64,000 nucleotides of DNA from Desarmillaria ectypa (GCA_030407005.1 JAUDYN010000005.1:3038001-3102000), one strand, 5' to 3'. Counted from the first letter of the stretch, positions 1-11,893 are shown. Numbers and translations are program-made. Notes: a model not told the origin generated them from the sequence alone.

Positions 1-508
1 CGGATGATAGTGGGCTCCCCGTTCCTGCCATTTTGCCAAGTTCCTTGACCGTTCCCGCCCGGGTGACCATGGACGCGCTTGGACACTGAGGTCAAGGTGG
101 TGAGGGACGACGTCGGGATAATATACACGTCGCCTCCACGGCCTCCACTGCCGCCTGAGGGTGGGCCAAAAGGTTTGAACTTTTCGCGATGAAATGCAGC
201 GCAGCCATTACCGCCTTTGCCTGCGCGACATTAGCTACTTAATACGATCAGAAAGATGACTAACCTGCGCGTACTGTCACGATAAGATGGTCAAGGAAAG
301 TCTGGCCCTATCACAAGGTAAATCTAATGCAAAAAGAGGATTCGGGAGGACATACCCCTTGCTTGCGCTTCCATTCCGTTTTGCGTCTCCGTAGGTACTC
401 GGTGCGGTCTTCGTCATCAATAATGTTCCGTGTAGTGCTTATGCTAGCATATTTCGCAGTTTTTACGGGAAAGGTGCAACGTCGGGGCACACAGAGACGA
501 CTGAGCAT
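1..508 (-). CDS. MTG2: Mitochondrial Obg-family GTPase, N-terminal part (edge-truncated)
   Basis: Obg-type GTPases act in assembly of the large ribosomal subunit; the fungal form (Mtg2) works at the mitochondrial inner membrane. Three exons are visible: 508-356, 307-265 and 220-1. The first encodes a basic, Ser/Arg-rich presequence starting MLSRLCVPRRCTF, typical of mitochondrial import. The junctions give TFLDHLIVTVRAGKGGNGC, then EKFKPFGPPSGGSGGRGGDV, and further on NGQGTWQNGRNGEPTII. These are the glycine-rich Obg-fold repeats. Introns are 308-355 (donor gtatgt) and 221-264 (donor gttagt), and both join in frame. The start is the ATG at 508, because the codon upstream at 514 is TTG. The G domain lies beyond the left edge, so GTP-binding motifs cannot be checked here. 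Confidence 0.88.
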
Positions 509-514
509 AAGCAA

Positions 515-796
515 GAGGGAGAAAATAAAATTTATTTATTTGTTACAGGCAAATAGAATAATAATTCTCAATAATAGTTGCTTGTCTCATACCAACACCT
601 CCACCATCCAGTTCTCTACTTTTCTGGACGGACGGACGTGCTCGATTCCTTTCCTGAGAAACAAAATATCTATCTGAAGATATATATGTTCGAGGCAATA
701 GAAGGACGTCGGATCTCTGCACAGCTCCGAAGATGAATATCAATGCGTTGCTAAAGGCCGGCGTTGCAGCCCCACTTCTCTCCTTTACGACCACCC
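515..796. promoter_or_regulatory. Divergent intergenic region between MTG2-like and DUF6593-like genes
   Basis: About 290 bp separate the divergent starts at 508 (-) and 797 (+). A TATA-like stretch tatatat lies at 681-687, about 110 bp before the plus-strand ATG. The region probably holds both promoters. No factor binding site was recognised. Confidence 0.4.
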
Positions 797-1391
797 ATGG
801 ATTTCGCCCTGCTTGAAAATAGCCTATACAATACCGTACTGGCGCTACCAGACGGTACACCTGCCTATTACGTCGACACGCCCTTCAAATTGTTCGGATC
901 AATGACAACGATCAAGAAATTTACCGGTGCTACTTCGAGCGACATGGCTATCATACAACTTCATGGATGGGATGCGAGTGTCGTACAAGTCTGGGGTCGT
1001 GATGTATGTCCTCATCGGATGAAGATATTCTCAGTGTGCGTGTAAGCCGTCTGGCTCGTTGTTTTCCAACTAAACTGGAGCTTTAGATCCGAATCATGGG
1101 TCGGTGCAGACGGTCAGTCATATAAATGGAAACAGGACATGGGGGATCTATATGTGTGTCTTTCTTGCTTTCGGTCCATTGTCGAGTTCCTCACTGAATC
1201 AGCTCGTCAAAAACGACGGATCCCATGCGCTCGTTGCGACCTTTGATAGAGGATCAATTGGGATATTTTCTAAAGCAAGACCACCGAAGTTGACCATCAA
1301 CCCGGAGGGTCTTGCAATAGCCGACGAGATTGTGGCAACCTTCATTTACGTGGCACAGAAACGCGAGAGGCGAAGGCGGAGCAACGTGTAG
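797..1391 (+). CDS. DUF6593-like (tubby C-terminal-fold type) protein
   Basis: Three exons, 797-1041, 1087-1153 and 1203-1391, join in frame (donor gtaagc at 1042; second intron phase 0). The product is about 167 residues. Family-like blocks are visible in order: an N-terminal NSLYNTVLALPDGTPAYYV strand pair, a TPFKLFGSMTTIKKF block, a GADGQSYKWKQDMGDLY block, then PKLTINPEGLAIADEIVATF followed by IYVAQKRERRRR. This layout matches the small DUF6593 proteins that are abundant in Agaricomycetes. They have no established biochemical function and resemble phospholipid-scramblase/tubby barrels. An in-frame upstream codon at 764 is CTG/GTG-like rather than ATG, so 797 was chosen. Family assignment is from memory of the sequence pattern. 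Confidence 0.72.
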
Positions 1392-2947
1392 TTGTCCTGT
1401 GCTTTTGGCTGTATGTGTTTCTTCTGTGCCCCATTCATTTGCATGTTTACCGGTTCTAGGTACCATATATGTATATCATTTTATCAAGTTCCTCTGCTAG
1501 TATCTTTCATGCACCCAAGTATCATCTTCTGGACCCGACCACCGAATAACATCTAGCACCGAGGTCTGGTGCTTTCAAATTTCCGCTGAACTACATTTGG
1601 CGTCTCAAGATCTCAACTTTCATGAAATCTCGAACAGGCTCAAATGGCCGCTCTTCTTCAGATGCGCTACTCCCTCCTGTGTCCACCCGATGGGTGTTAA
1701 CGACTCTTAGGGCGTCACGGTGGGTACTCTGTCAAGAATTTATTGATGGAAAACATACTGCTTTGTGAAATGCTCCGACGTTTTCGAACCGTTGTGTACT
1801 CAATTTGCGGGTAAAAAATATTTGTGACATCCACTCGGCCTACGTCCTTTCGCTGGCATTACTTCGTCCGCTAGGACGATCGTGAAACTAGTACCGCTGC
1901 TACTCGGGCCTCGGACTCGAACGGTCAAATGAGGACAATGATATTTCCCATCTCGTTTTATCCTGCTTTGAAAGATACATCTCTTCCATGGAAGCGAACA
2001 TTATCGGGTCTTTATTGCTCCATATTTCAAATGTCTTCCTCACTAAGTATTTTTACCCCTAAATATGCAGAAAATATTCAAAGTTTTTTCTCGGTATTTT
2101 TGTAGAAAAAAACGGTATTGTATTTGGCAAATTTTGCAGAAAACAGTGAAAATACTTTGCATATTTTCTATGTATTCATAGGTAAAAATACATTGTTTTT
2201 CATCCAGTGCCTTTGAAGGCGATGCTTGCTATATGCCACATCAAACGCACTATATCGTTTCTACCACATGGTTGTGTTTTGTCACCGCCACTTGTGTGAC
2301 TTGCTGCACACCTGGCACTGCCGAGGCGGCGAGTACTGCTAGCAATCTGATAGTCACGTCTGACCGAGTTTGGTGGTGTCTCGATCACATGCGAACTTTG
2401 ATTTATTTAAAATTTTTTTTGCGGTGATCTAACCGACGCCAAGGCTAAAACCATACACGTCTCACATTCCTTCCATCAAGCAAAATCTATTGTATGTTTA
2501 CTTCGCTTCCGAAAGTTTCCCAACCCGAATACGCTAAATTTCCAACCTGTCGGCAATTGCTGAATATCATATCAGTTTTTTTATTTCTTCGCTGTTAGGA
2601 AGACTCTTCAAACAGTATAACATTTTTGTAATAAAACAGCCGCAGTTCAACCTATGTATTGTAGTACAAAGTTATATAGCACGTCCAGAAAATCAATGAA
2701 AACCGTGGGTATAGCTTTAACGCTGCATGTACTGAATAGCGGATGGTTTTCCTTTGATATCCAAATGCATACCCTCCAAGCTCTTGCTGCTTTGATTGTC
2801 GTTTCCTCGAGAAGCCAATTCCATACTAGAAGCTGACGAGTGAGACTCAGATCGCTTTTCAATAAGGTTCAATCTTTCGCAGAGCTGTAAACTTGTCACA
2901 GGATACTTGTTAGAAAAACGATGAGCAGATCCAGTGACGTTGAAAAC
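1392..2947. other. Intergenic, no gene seen
   Basis: No exon set could be assembled. The stretch is AT-rich and contains one imperfect inverted repeat (2047-2191, listed separately). Short open frames at 2200-2430 and 2650-2900 look like chance. Confidence 0.6.
2047..2191. repeat. MITE-like imperfect hairpin, 38-bp arms
   Basis: Arm 2047-2084 begins GTATTTTTACC and ends CAAAGT. The reverse complement of 2154-2191 begins and ends identically and differs at about 8 of 38 positions. The 69-bp interior is also AT-rich, with further gtattttt words. This is a non-autonomous-element or cruciform candidate; no target-site duplication was confirmed. Confidence 0.55.
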
Positions 2948-5396
2948 TCACATCCAAGGGGGTATCATGCTACCAGGGGGAATGGTCCACTCTTCCGAAT
3001 TTTCCAGGTTGGGGGGAACGATATAGTCATTTGTGAGTTTTCGAATGGCCCAAGGAACGCCGTTGAGAATCAGATAGGATATAATTCCAGTAATGACGCC
3101 GTAGGCAATGCTATAGCTGTGGTTAACACCGTTGAGAATGTCAATAGAGGTTGTACCGACTTGTAAGACAAGGGAATGATGATTATGGTCAAGAAAGCGG
3201 GAACGCTGTCACCGATGTAGTCCCAGTTGATTTCTCGAACGCTGTAGCAAGACATAAGCCAAACATTAATGTGTATAATTAAATAAGACGCACTTCCGAA
3301 TCATGAGAGAACCGACAATGACTAGTGCACCTCCAGTGGCCCATGATGGTATTGACGCAAAAATCGGTGCAAAGAAAACAGAAACGAAGAAGGCCAATCC
3401 GGTGACTATTGCAGTGATTCCGGTCTTACCGCCCTCTACATACGTTTCAATGAATGTCGTCTAACATAACGAAAGGAAAACCATACCACTTATACCGGTC
3501 GCGCTCTCGATGAACGCGGTTACAGGACTAGTTCCCATCAATGCACCCATACTGATAGAGAATGCGTCAACGCAGTAAGCCCAGGTAGAATTCTCGAAGT
3601 CCATGGTGATTGGATCTCGTAAACCAGCGAACTTGGCCATTGCGTAAAGTGTACTATCGATTCAATGATTTATATCTAACAGTAAGGAATGGAATTGTCG
3701 GAGCCTTACCCAGTGGTATCTAAATGGAGGCAGTTCAGCATCAAGCACTATGATGGAGTGTAATCTACATACCTAGGATATCGACGTAAAGGAAGGTGAT
3801 CAATGCATACCATACTCTACCGTTCCTGAGGGGATCATTCGCATCCAGTTGCTACTGAAAGAATCATTACGCACCCATAGTTGTACTAAATATGACGATA
3901 AGAAATTAGTAAATGTTTGAAATGGAGTTTGTAATCTACTTACGTCTATGGTGTTACCGACTCTGGTGAGAGGATGGAATGTCACGACCTTCTTGAAGTA
4001 GTCGAAAAGAACATCACCAGCATCGGTGTGCGGGAAAAATGTCACAGCGGTCGGCCTGGGCCATGATATAATGGAAGTCAAGAATACTCCAATCAAGATG
4101 GCGCCGCGAACGCGATACAGCATAAGAAGGACAGTTAGAAATCTGACGGTGCCTCGTCAGTACCTTCAACAGGAAAAGGACTGATGACACCGCACCCCCC
4201 AACGAAGATGCCAAGCCACATCGTCGGGCTCTGTAGTACACCATGATCACAGTAATTGGGCATGCCAGTGATCCAGTCCTCTGGTTTGCATCCCCCGAGT
4301 CCGACGAAATTCGTAGTGTCGCCTCCAATAACTCCAAGTCCATTAGCCGCTATACGTAGGCGCGTTAATAAGTAACAGAACAGTTGACTAATAGAAGCGC
4401 GAGCGACCCACATAGTCCGATTAGTCTATATACATAATCCCAAAGTGAGATATGGCTGGATCGAAGAAGAGATGAAATAACGTACGCAATGAAGAGACCA
4501 ATCCCAGAGCCAATCCCTAAAACTAGAGATTGGGGCATAATTCTGACGAGCCATTGTCGAATTCCGAGTAAAGATAGTGCTAGGAATATCCACCTAACAA
4601 AAGATGTCAGTGGGGCCAGAGGCGGTGTGACAGAACACATACCCTTCGAGAAATACAGCTGCCAGAGCTTCACGGTAGGTGATGACTCCAGAACCATGGA
4701 ATCCAACGATCGAATATGTAAACTAGATGCGGGAAATAAGCCGAGATTGAATCGAAAAATTTGCAGTTGGAACTAACGTAGGCGTTTAGTCCCAAACCTG
4801 GGGCCATTCCGATCGGTAAGTTTGCAAGAACGCCCTCGAGGATAGAGGCGAGAGCAGAAATTGCCGCGGTTGAGGTTATCAGGTCATTTCGTACGTCGTT
4901 AACGCAAGAGAGATAGGTGTCGTCAGAGGTGCACGTAGGATCAGTCTCGGATGTACAGACACAAGTACCTCCGGAATCTGACAGAATAGCCGCATTTACC
5001 GATATCTAGGCAACGAGGAGTCTATCCAGTTTTCACTCAATTACGAGAAGTTACGTGACGCACGATGTAAGCCATGGCAGCCTGAATGCACGTTTCAATT
5101 GTCAATTCATGCACAAGTACATGCTTGCTCACCCATGTTGTAAGACCAGCTCGGATTTCAGTCTGTTAAAAAAGACGTGAATTAGTAACGGCGAAGATAA
5201 ATACGAATTCCTGATTTACTGTAAAGCGAGATCCAATTCGTTCATTGGGATGACCTGAGCCCTCTAGACGAAAGTATTTTCCTACAAACGAATCAGCTAC
5301 CTATGATTGATAGATCAGTTAGTGGTTAGTTATTAGTGGTGAAACATATTCATAGCAACATACATGGGCATTTAGACGGTCAAAGACGTTGACCAT
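2948..5396 (-). CDS. azgA: AzgA-type purine permease (NCS2/hypoxanthine-adenine-guanine)
   Basis: A plasma-membrane H+ symporter taking up hypoxanthine, adenine and guanine. The N-terminus reads [11 protein letters not shown], then [20 protein letters not shown] after the first intron (donor gtatgt), the usual AzgA start. Next come the long first helix region with a DSGGTC motif, the substrate-region motif [20 protein letters not shown] (about 4,800 and below), [21 protein letters not shown], and [18 protein letters not shown]. Later motifs are [20 protein letters not shown] (about 3,480-3,560) and [20 protein letters not shown] (about 3,190-3,240). The C-terminus ends [11 protein letters not shown] with TGA at 2948-2950. 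There are many short introns, roughly ten or more. The intron near 3,120-3,170 has an ambiguous donor, so the exact residues just before [10 protein letters not shown] are uncertain. No lesion was seen. Confidence 0.88.
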
Positions 5397-6646
5397 GTTG
5401 ACTAGGGCCTGGGGACTGGAAGAAAGAAAGAAATTTGCCACGATGATACTACATCAGCGAGTTTTTCATTGGTTTACGAAGCTTCTCTCTCTCACAAGCG
5501 GAAAGTCGGCATCAGTTGACCGCAATAGAAAAACTTTTCTTGGCCAGCCGGCTGCAATCAATCTAAACCTAAAATATTAATTTGGAGCCCAAAATAACTG
5601 ACTTGATTAAGGTCAAATTCGTACCCCGCTGACGACGATGGTTCTACTTGCTGTTCACAGAAAGTTATAGATGTCGAGACCGTTCTTCTCTAAAGAAGAC
5701 AGCCGTACTAGCCGTAACAACCGGAATCGGGACACTTTAGGTTCGTTGAACCATCATTGGTCGATCCCATAAGTATGGGCCTTCCGTGTGTGTTCCATAA
5801 ACACATGCTTCGCTAACAATCTATACAGAATACGCACCTGAAGCAGAACTAGGGCTCTCTGCATTGAGTTCATCCTTTCAGCTTGGAAAAGTGAAAAGGC
5901 TGCTTGTAGTAGTCTGCGGCTTTGAAGATATTGTATCAACTCGTTACATGTTGTCATCATTATCAGGCAACGAACAAGGCCGAGCTCAACCCTAGAATAT
6001 AAAGGACTTGACCGAATCAGAATATGATCATCGCTTCCGTAACAGATTCCGGGAACAGTTCGACTCCTCGGATATCAGGATCTAGTGCATAGAAAAGATT
6101 CAGTCACTTCAGGAACGAAAAAGACAGCACTGCTGATTGGTTCGGTCGGCTTTTAGTGGAGCAAGACTCACACTTGAGTTGACCACGATGGACTGACTTT
6201 CACACATACATGAGGAGTTCCCTAAAACAAACTCTTTGCGTTGATTCATTATAGAATTGGCCGAAGAGCGCCCCGGAGATGTCCTACAGCGTATGCGATA
6301 AGATGCGAAGGGTGCTACACCGCCTACTGGCATGACATGATAAATGTTGAGGAAGGTCGGGCACACATGTAGAATTATTGCTGTACCTCCGTGACTTCAA
6401 AGTATCGACATTTAACCATATTATTTACGACCTTGGCCCTGTTCCGAGATAGTACGCAGATCATTCAAGAGGAACCGCAGGAGGCCTGAAACAGATACTT
6501 CCACGTCAGTGGATAATAGCTTGAAGCAGTACCGTGTGAACAGTGACCTTTTTCGACCACAGCTGTGGACACACTACAGTAACAAACTGATGTTTGTAGC
6601 CTTCGAGCTCCAGCTCCTATAAAATCGCTCTGCAAAGGCGATACTT

Positions 6647-6877
6647 ATGTCGAGCTGGAGGTACTTTTGTACAACAGTCGTGGTGGCTATACTTGCCTTG
6701 GCCTGTGAAAGCCAAGTGCTACGCAGAAAACGGATCAAACAGAAACAGAATAGAGCTGACCTTCCTTTAGTTCACAAATCGCGTGTCTCTCAGTCCTCTT
6801 GTAGTATTCTGAAGCAATTCGTACGCGAACTGGCGTCGAGAACGGTTCAGCCAGGAAGTTCGGCTGCTGGTACATAA
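6647..6877 (+). CDS. Possible small secreted protein (doubtful)
   Basis: A single ATG-started frame of 76 codons preceded by TATAAAA at 6618-6624. The first 23 residues, MSSWRYFCTTVVVAILALAC and on, form a plausible signal peptide (polar start, hydrophobic core VVVAILALA, Cys/Ser boundary). A dibasic stretch LRRKRIKQKQ follows, which could be a Kex2-type processing site. The mature part is short, with one further cysteine. No family was recognised and chance is a real possibility. The TATA box lies only about 25 bp before the ATG, implying a very short leader. Confidence 0.25.
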   Translation: MSSWRYFCTTVVVAILALACESQVLRRKRIKQKQNRADLPLVHKSRVSQSSCSILKQFVRELASRTVQPGSSAAGT

Positions 6878-7234
6878 AGGAGATAAAAAGGAAGAGGGAT
6901 GACGTCACGCGTCAATTCATCATTCGCAGTTATGAAATTTTTCCTTTTCCAATTTCAAAGCGGGATGAAGGTACCCGTCAGAACTCACAATAACTTGGAG
7001 AGGTACAGTTCATGCATCGCGGATAGACCGTCTTACCCGTAGAAGGGGTCACCGGTCATATATCATCGAACATCTGCCGATGTAATTATAGCTTTCGCAC
7101 TGTTTATCCCCTCTTATAGCTTAGTCATTTGTTAAGAAAGCTAAGCTGAAACTAGCCTGTCCACAGGTGTGGTTGTTGACAATCGGGAAGATGGAATATG
7201 TTTCTTAGCGACCGTTTTCAATACACTTTCAGTC

Positions 7235-7365
7235 TGAAATATTGAATTTTATAACTATTTATTTGTTTGATATATTCAACCAAAATATCGAGATAATAGT
7301 TATTTATTCATTTTGCAATATTTGGGGATTTTTCAATATTTTACGCTAAAATATTAAATTCCATG
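7235..7365. repeat. AT-rich segment with internal inverted words
   Basis: Several AATATT-containing words recur, and ataactatt (about 7252) is the reverse complement of aatagttat (about 7300). Composition differs sharply from flanking DNA and resembles the hairpin at 2047-2191. It may be a decayed small transposable element. Confidence 0.35.
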
Positions 7366-7742
7366 CAGTGATATGATAGACACGTCCCTGTCTGACATAA
7401 AGCAGCATCCATGGAATTCTATGCTGTGAAGGACGTACTCCTGGTTATGATAACGTCCAGACTTTGCTATCCATTTTTAAGCATGTCAACAAAACTGATA
7501 TATTTACAGATATTATGTAGTGTACATTTGTGAACGATAGACTCGCGAGCTAATACGAGGAATAATTCTGGCTAGAATAGAATTATGGCAGTAACTTACT
7601 CAAAAAATAAATATGCAAAACGATAGCATGCTCAACTGGAAACCCAAACCCCAATACACTTCCTACAGTTCCCTTAGGGCGCTAATAACCTCTCCAATAT
7701 TCTCCCGATTCCACTGCCCCGTGCACTCTTGTTTTTCCTTCA

Positions 7743-9561
7743 TCATCGAAACGAAACTCTAAGAACGCGCTCAAAAGTCGGCGGTGAGACAGGAGCACTT
7801 GAACCCAAGAATGGTGAATCTGGTCGGAGATTCAAAAGCGCGCGATCCACCTCTTCAGGCTCAATGTGTAAGGGCACCTCCTCGATAGGGCCCTGCAGCG
7901 AAGACGCTGGGGAGGGCGAGTTGCAAAATATTATGGAGGAGGTAGGCGTCGTTTCTGCTTCGCACCGGTTATCTTTGCATGGGCCCTCGAAGATTCCCAG
8001 AGTGCTTGCAGGTTCAAGGTCGGGCATCATAACGCGTGAACTATGCCGATGGGATGGTCTCTTATACATCGTCGAAGAAGAGATGTCAGACACCGGTAAA
8101 AGGGGAGGGAGCGACGGCATTACAATCCGCCCAGACATTGCTCGACTGTGGCTCTTCGGCACAAATACAAATCTTGCTTTTGGGTACCGGATATCCGTTC
8201 CAAAAAGTTTGGTCAGTTTCTGTTGTTGCATCTCCAGGCGGGATGACGACGGGATCGATGACATTGCGACCGTATCTAGTTTTTCAACATCGGCAAGGTC
8301 CCCTATCACCTCTGGAATCGACCGTCGTTCTTCATCAATGACTTCTTCAAACGCATCATCATGAGGAGGTCGAGGTGGGGAAGTAGGTTTCGGCAACGAC
8401 ACAACAGGCACTGCGAAGTGTATCGAGCTGACATCTGATTCCGAGTCCCCGATAAATGCAGTACTATCAGCCTCCTCTTCCTTGGTCTCCCCTTTCCACC
8501 TTGCAGGAATTTTGAAGTCGAATCCAAAACTATGCTCTTTGGGGGGGTTGGAAAGAACGGAACGAAGCTTAGATCCTGCACCTCCTCGACCAGAATAACG
8601 AAATTTGGTTTGCGGCGGCACAGAAGCCGCAGTATTGACCGGCAGAGGAAGGAGACGTGATGGTTCTGCGATCGGAGAGAGCTGATCTCCACGAGCCTGA
8701 GCTAGCCAAGGCTCGCTGTTCTGGGGTTTCGGCCGAGCAGGTATGACCAGATGAGAGGATCCCGACCCTCCGCGTCCTATTATGCGGAAGCCGTGTTTGG
8801 GCGCGCCTTTTGAAAGCTCCGCACTGCTAGGAAAACTAGGCTCGCGCTCCTGTGCCTGGTAACTTGGAACTATATGCGGTATTGACAGTGACAGTTTGCC
8901 CTTCTGTTTCCGGGGCGAGGATTCAGCCTTGCTTTTACCCGTCAGGATACCGGTATTCCCGTCATGAGAACTAGTAGGGATGATGCTCCGACGCTCAGAG
9001 GAAGATGATCGCGTGTGTGGCCTATGATCATCTAAAGAATACTATCAAATAAAATACTTGAAACAACAATGAAGAGCGCACTCCTGACTAGTCCTCTGAA
9101 ATCGCCTAGATTCGCGGGGATGGATGTAGAAGCGGCGTGGGGCCTTCCTGAGCAGCCATCAGTCAAATCACTTGAAACAGGGAACCTGATATGATCATAT
9201 ACCATTTGGAAGCACTTGAAGTGGCCTTCGGTATTCGTCTGGTATTCCAGGTATTGAAGTGGACAAGCCTGCTTGGGAATGAGAATGCTTGGAGCTGGAG
9301 CGGACAGATTTTTCAGAGGTGTTGGTTTGGGAGTTCGTTGTGTTTGTTTTCCTGAACGGGAACCGCGTCATAGGCTCCAAGAAGATGAGACAAAGCGGCT
9401 TAGGCGTTGAAATGGTTGCGCGAAACGACGTAGAATGGCGTCGGATGTCCTAATAAATAAACTGACAGTAAGTAAGAGTCAGATGAGAAGAAATCAAATA
9501 GGCAGACCTCTGGCGGTAGTGGCAAGACTTGTGAGGGGGGCGGAGAAGGGATCATGGGCAT
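7743..9561 (-). CDS. Disordered Ser/Pro-rich protein with two GRGG(S/A)GS motifs
   Basis: Uncharacterised. The assembled protein starts MPMIPSPPPSQVLPLPPE (ATG at 9561). Exon junctions then give DIRRHSTSF, LPNGRPHAASTSIP and GLVRNDHRPHTRSSSS, all in frame. Two glycine motifs follow: GFRIIGRGGSGSSH (about 8,750-8,800) and KFRYSGRGGAGSKLRS (about 8,560-8,610). Then come acidic and Pro-rich segments and a short block LEMQQQKLTKLFGTDI that could form a helix. The protein ends RVLRVSFR with TGA at 7743-7745. The GRGGAG motif recalls Par32/DUF3602 hydrophilin-like fungal proteins, whose repeats are GRGGAGN; this resemblance is motif-level only. Length is about 530 residues. Low complexity makes the exact function unreadable. 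Confidence 0.7.
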
Positions 9562-10851
9562 GGGTGTCAAAGATCAGTCCGAAATAAACAGTGGAGTTAA
9601 AAGAGGCTCTTCATGCACCCAGTGACCGGAGTTGATGGCTCGTTCAGTTGATGGTGAGAATCATTTAGGCATCGAATAGGTAACTAATTCCAAACTGCTG
9701 CGAATATATAGTGTTTGAGTTCATCCAGGTTCATCATCGTAACCGGATCAGGAACCATTTCTTTGATGGCTTAATTACCAATCATGATTTGCGACGGCCT
9801 AGTCGGTATCTAACTCTGAGACCTTCACAGACTGTGCTCGTCGTACCGGTGAGCAGAATTTACTCTCAGCGCCATAGGTAACTGAAATTTCTCTTGAGTT
9901 TCAGCTTGTATTGAATGTCAGGAAAGTAAAGGCACTAACATTCCTAGGGGTTCACTGAACCCGCTGTTTCAGTACAAACGCCGAAAAAGCAGAGTAGGAT
10001 GAATACTCCTTAATATGGTGCACTAACCCCATCAACAGGATCAAGCATTCCGTCGTCATACATACCAGTAGCGTATATCATGACCATTGGTTTCCACATG
10101 CGAGGTTATCAACTCCTATCGCACTCTGAGTGTTGACGTAAAAGACCATTGCAGGAAGCAGAAGTTATTGCAGAAAATCCAAGTAACGGCCAAGACCTGC
10201 AGATGGTGGTCGTATCCTAATTCCAGGAACGCCGGAAATTGTATCATGATACAATGCATGAGCGCATGTGTGAGATATTTTTTGCAATGCGCCTAGAAGA
10301 TTAAGCGACGTGAATCGCATATCTCCGAAGCGCAACCGCCAGCTCGCACTCCGAAAGATCTTTGCGCTGAACCATGAGGAGAGCTATGAATACATCGCGC
10401 ACATCAATCAAGAAGGACGATTAACCACCTCTGACTCAGTGAAAAAGATGCTTACGCTCGGGGCATTGGTCTGCAGCAACACACCCCTTGAAATTAAGTC
10501 TTGCCTTGCCTTGCAAATACTAGATGAATTCAAGGGTAAAGAACCGGGGATGACCCTTCTCGGTCGAACACTAGTCTGCCCGAAAGTAATTAGTAAAACC
10601 TCAGTTGATAGGATCATCGGAAAAAAGAATGTAGGAATCTGTGCGATCTATAAGGATAGAAAAGTTAACGTCAATAATCCATCGTCTAAAGTGTCTATAC
10701 ATTTGCGGCCTCTTGAAACATGCACCTGCATCGCCCGGAAGCTTCTAAGGGGTCTAATAATCGGAATAGCGTAACCCTGGTTGCGGTCCACGCCTCAAAA
10801 CAGCATCAATGCACGGCAGCTAACGACTCACGACAAGGACCATACTCATAA
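9562..10851. other. Intergenic with one orphan open frame
   Basis: No recognisable gene. The only long frame is 10310-10774 on the plus strand, listed separately. Confidence 0.5.
10310..10774 (+). other. Orphan 154-codon open frame, no ATG at its start
   Basis: Open without stop for 155 codons, but the first codon used is GTG and the first in-frame ATG is near 10447. The translation is Lys/Leu/Ser-rich with no recognised domain, and no splice-compatible neighbours were found. It may be a fragment of a decayed gene or chance. Confidence 0.2.
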
Positions 10852-11873
10852 CTACAAATTCTCGGCATCCGAAAGAGGGGGAATGGGCGTCGGCATACCC
10901 AGTGCCTCATGGAGCGGTCTCTTGTTCAGCATGCCAGAGTACTTCGGTTGTACGAAAAGAGCACTGCACAAGCATTAATCACGGTAGCATCGAATGATAT
11001 CGACTGACGTACGATGCCTCGACGAGGAGTTTACCCTCTAGATCCTCTATCCGTCCAGTGACAGTAATCTTTCGCCCTTGGAGCTCTTTGAGAGATGTCT
11101 TGATGACAACAAACTGTATTATGACGTGAGATGATCAACGGCTTTCTCGACGGAACTGGCGGACCTGATCGGCAATTGTAGGAGCCTTGTATGTAAGTGA
11201 GAGCGTCGCGGTGACACCAACTTTCTCGGGAAGATTGACGATAGCCTGGTGTTTAAGTGTCAACTCACCAAACGAGTTCCTGAGGCTGAAAATGACATAC
11301 CAGTCTGCCCAAACTCTCATCTAGAAGGGTAGCTAGCAATCCACCATGAATGATCCCGTCGTGTCCACACAAACTTCGGCCAAGGTGAGCAAATATCCAC
11401 GCCTCACTCTCGTCCCTCTTTGCCCTGACTACTGGTGGAAGTGCCAACTTTCCCGGACCCCTTAGAGCACCTGCCGTTAGGTTGTTAACGCGCCTGTCCT
11501 CGGGAAAGTTCGTATATGGCCGTGTTTCGTACCACTCATCTGCATCTTCCGCCTTTCGGACCATCTGCAGTAATGGAAGATTTTGCAGCTTCTGTTCCAG
11601 CGATTCTGTATAAGCGATTACATCGGGCGAGGTTAAATCAGACGGAGGAGCGGGTGCATGACGTGGGTAAAGAAAAACAAGCTCCTGCGGTGGGTAAATT
11701 GCTCCTGCCAAGTACAATCCCACTCCTGCGATAATGCCAGTAAATAGAAAGTGTGGACGACGCGAGGGCCCTGCCTGCGTCCCCGTTGTCAGCCGTCTTG
11801 TGAAGATAGGCGAGATGAAGGGCCGTGACCTAAAACTTATCGGAAATCTAGCCTGTAGTCCTTTCAGAAGCAT
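10852..11873 (-). CDS. Hotdog-fold thioesterase family protein, probably mitochondrial
   Basis: Four exons were placed exactly: 11873-11301, 11244-11165, 11113-11013 and 10963-10852. The N-terminus MLLKGLQARFPISFRSRPF is Arg-rich and amphipathic, a likely mitochondrial presequence. It is followed by a hydrophobic helix FTGIIAGVGLYLAGAIY. The hotdog core contains CGHDGIIHGGLLATLLDESL, the HGG-x-x-x-x-x-x-D active-site signature of the PaaI/4HBT superfamily. It continues VGVTATLSLTYKAPTIADQF, GRKITVTGRIEDLEGKLL and ALFVQPKY, and ends SDAENL. Such enzymes hydrolyse acyl-CoA thioesters; the substrate is unknown. An in-frame upstream ATG at 12020 would add a His/Pro-rich stretch (GTG microsatellite). 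The 11873 start is preferred because it exposes the presequence. Confidence 0.85.
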
Positions 11874-11893
11874 GACGAGGAGGCAGGAAGACC

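Larger units (their letters stand above)
5397..7742. other. Long intergenic region
   Basis: Some 2.3 kb with no recognisable gene apart from a doubtful 76-codon reading frame at 6647. It contains AT-rich repetitive sequence around 7,235-7,365. Short open frames at 5389-5580, 5754-5960 and 6109-6366 show no recognisable protein features. Confidence 0.55.

Noticed and set aside
7729..8364. 211-codon plus-strand frame
   Set aside because: Antisense to the last exon of the GRGG-motif gene, whose splice structure and motifs are convincing.
11240..11300. A 17-nt micro-exon in the thioesterase gene
   Set aside because: Including it shifts the reading frame; skipping it gives LGRL joined to AIVNLPEKVGVTATL, the expected family sequence.
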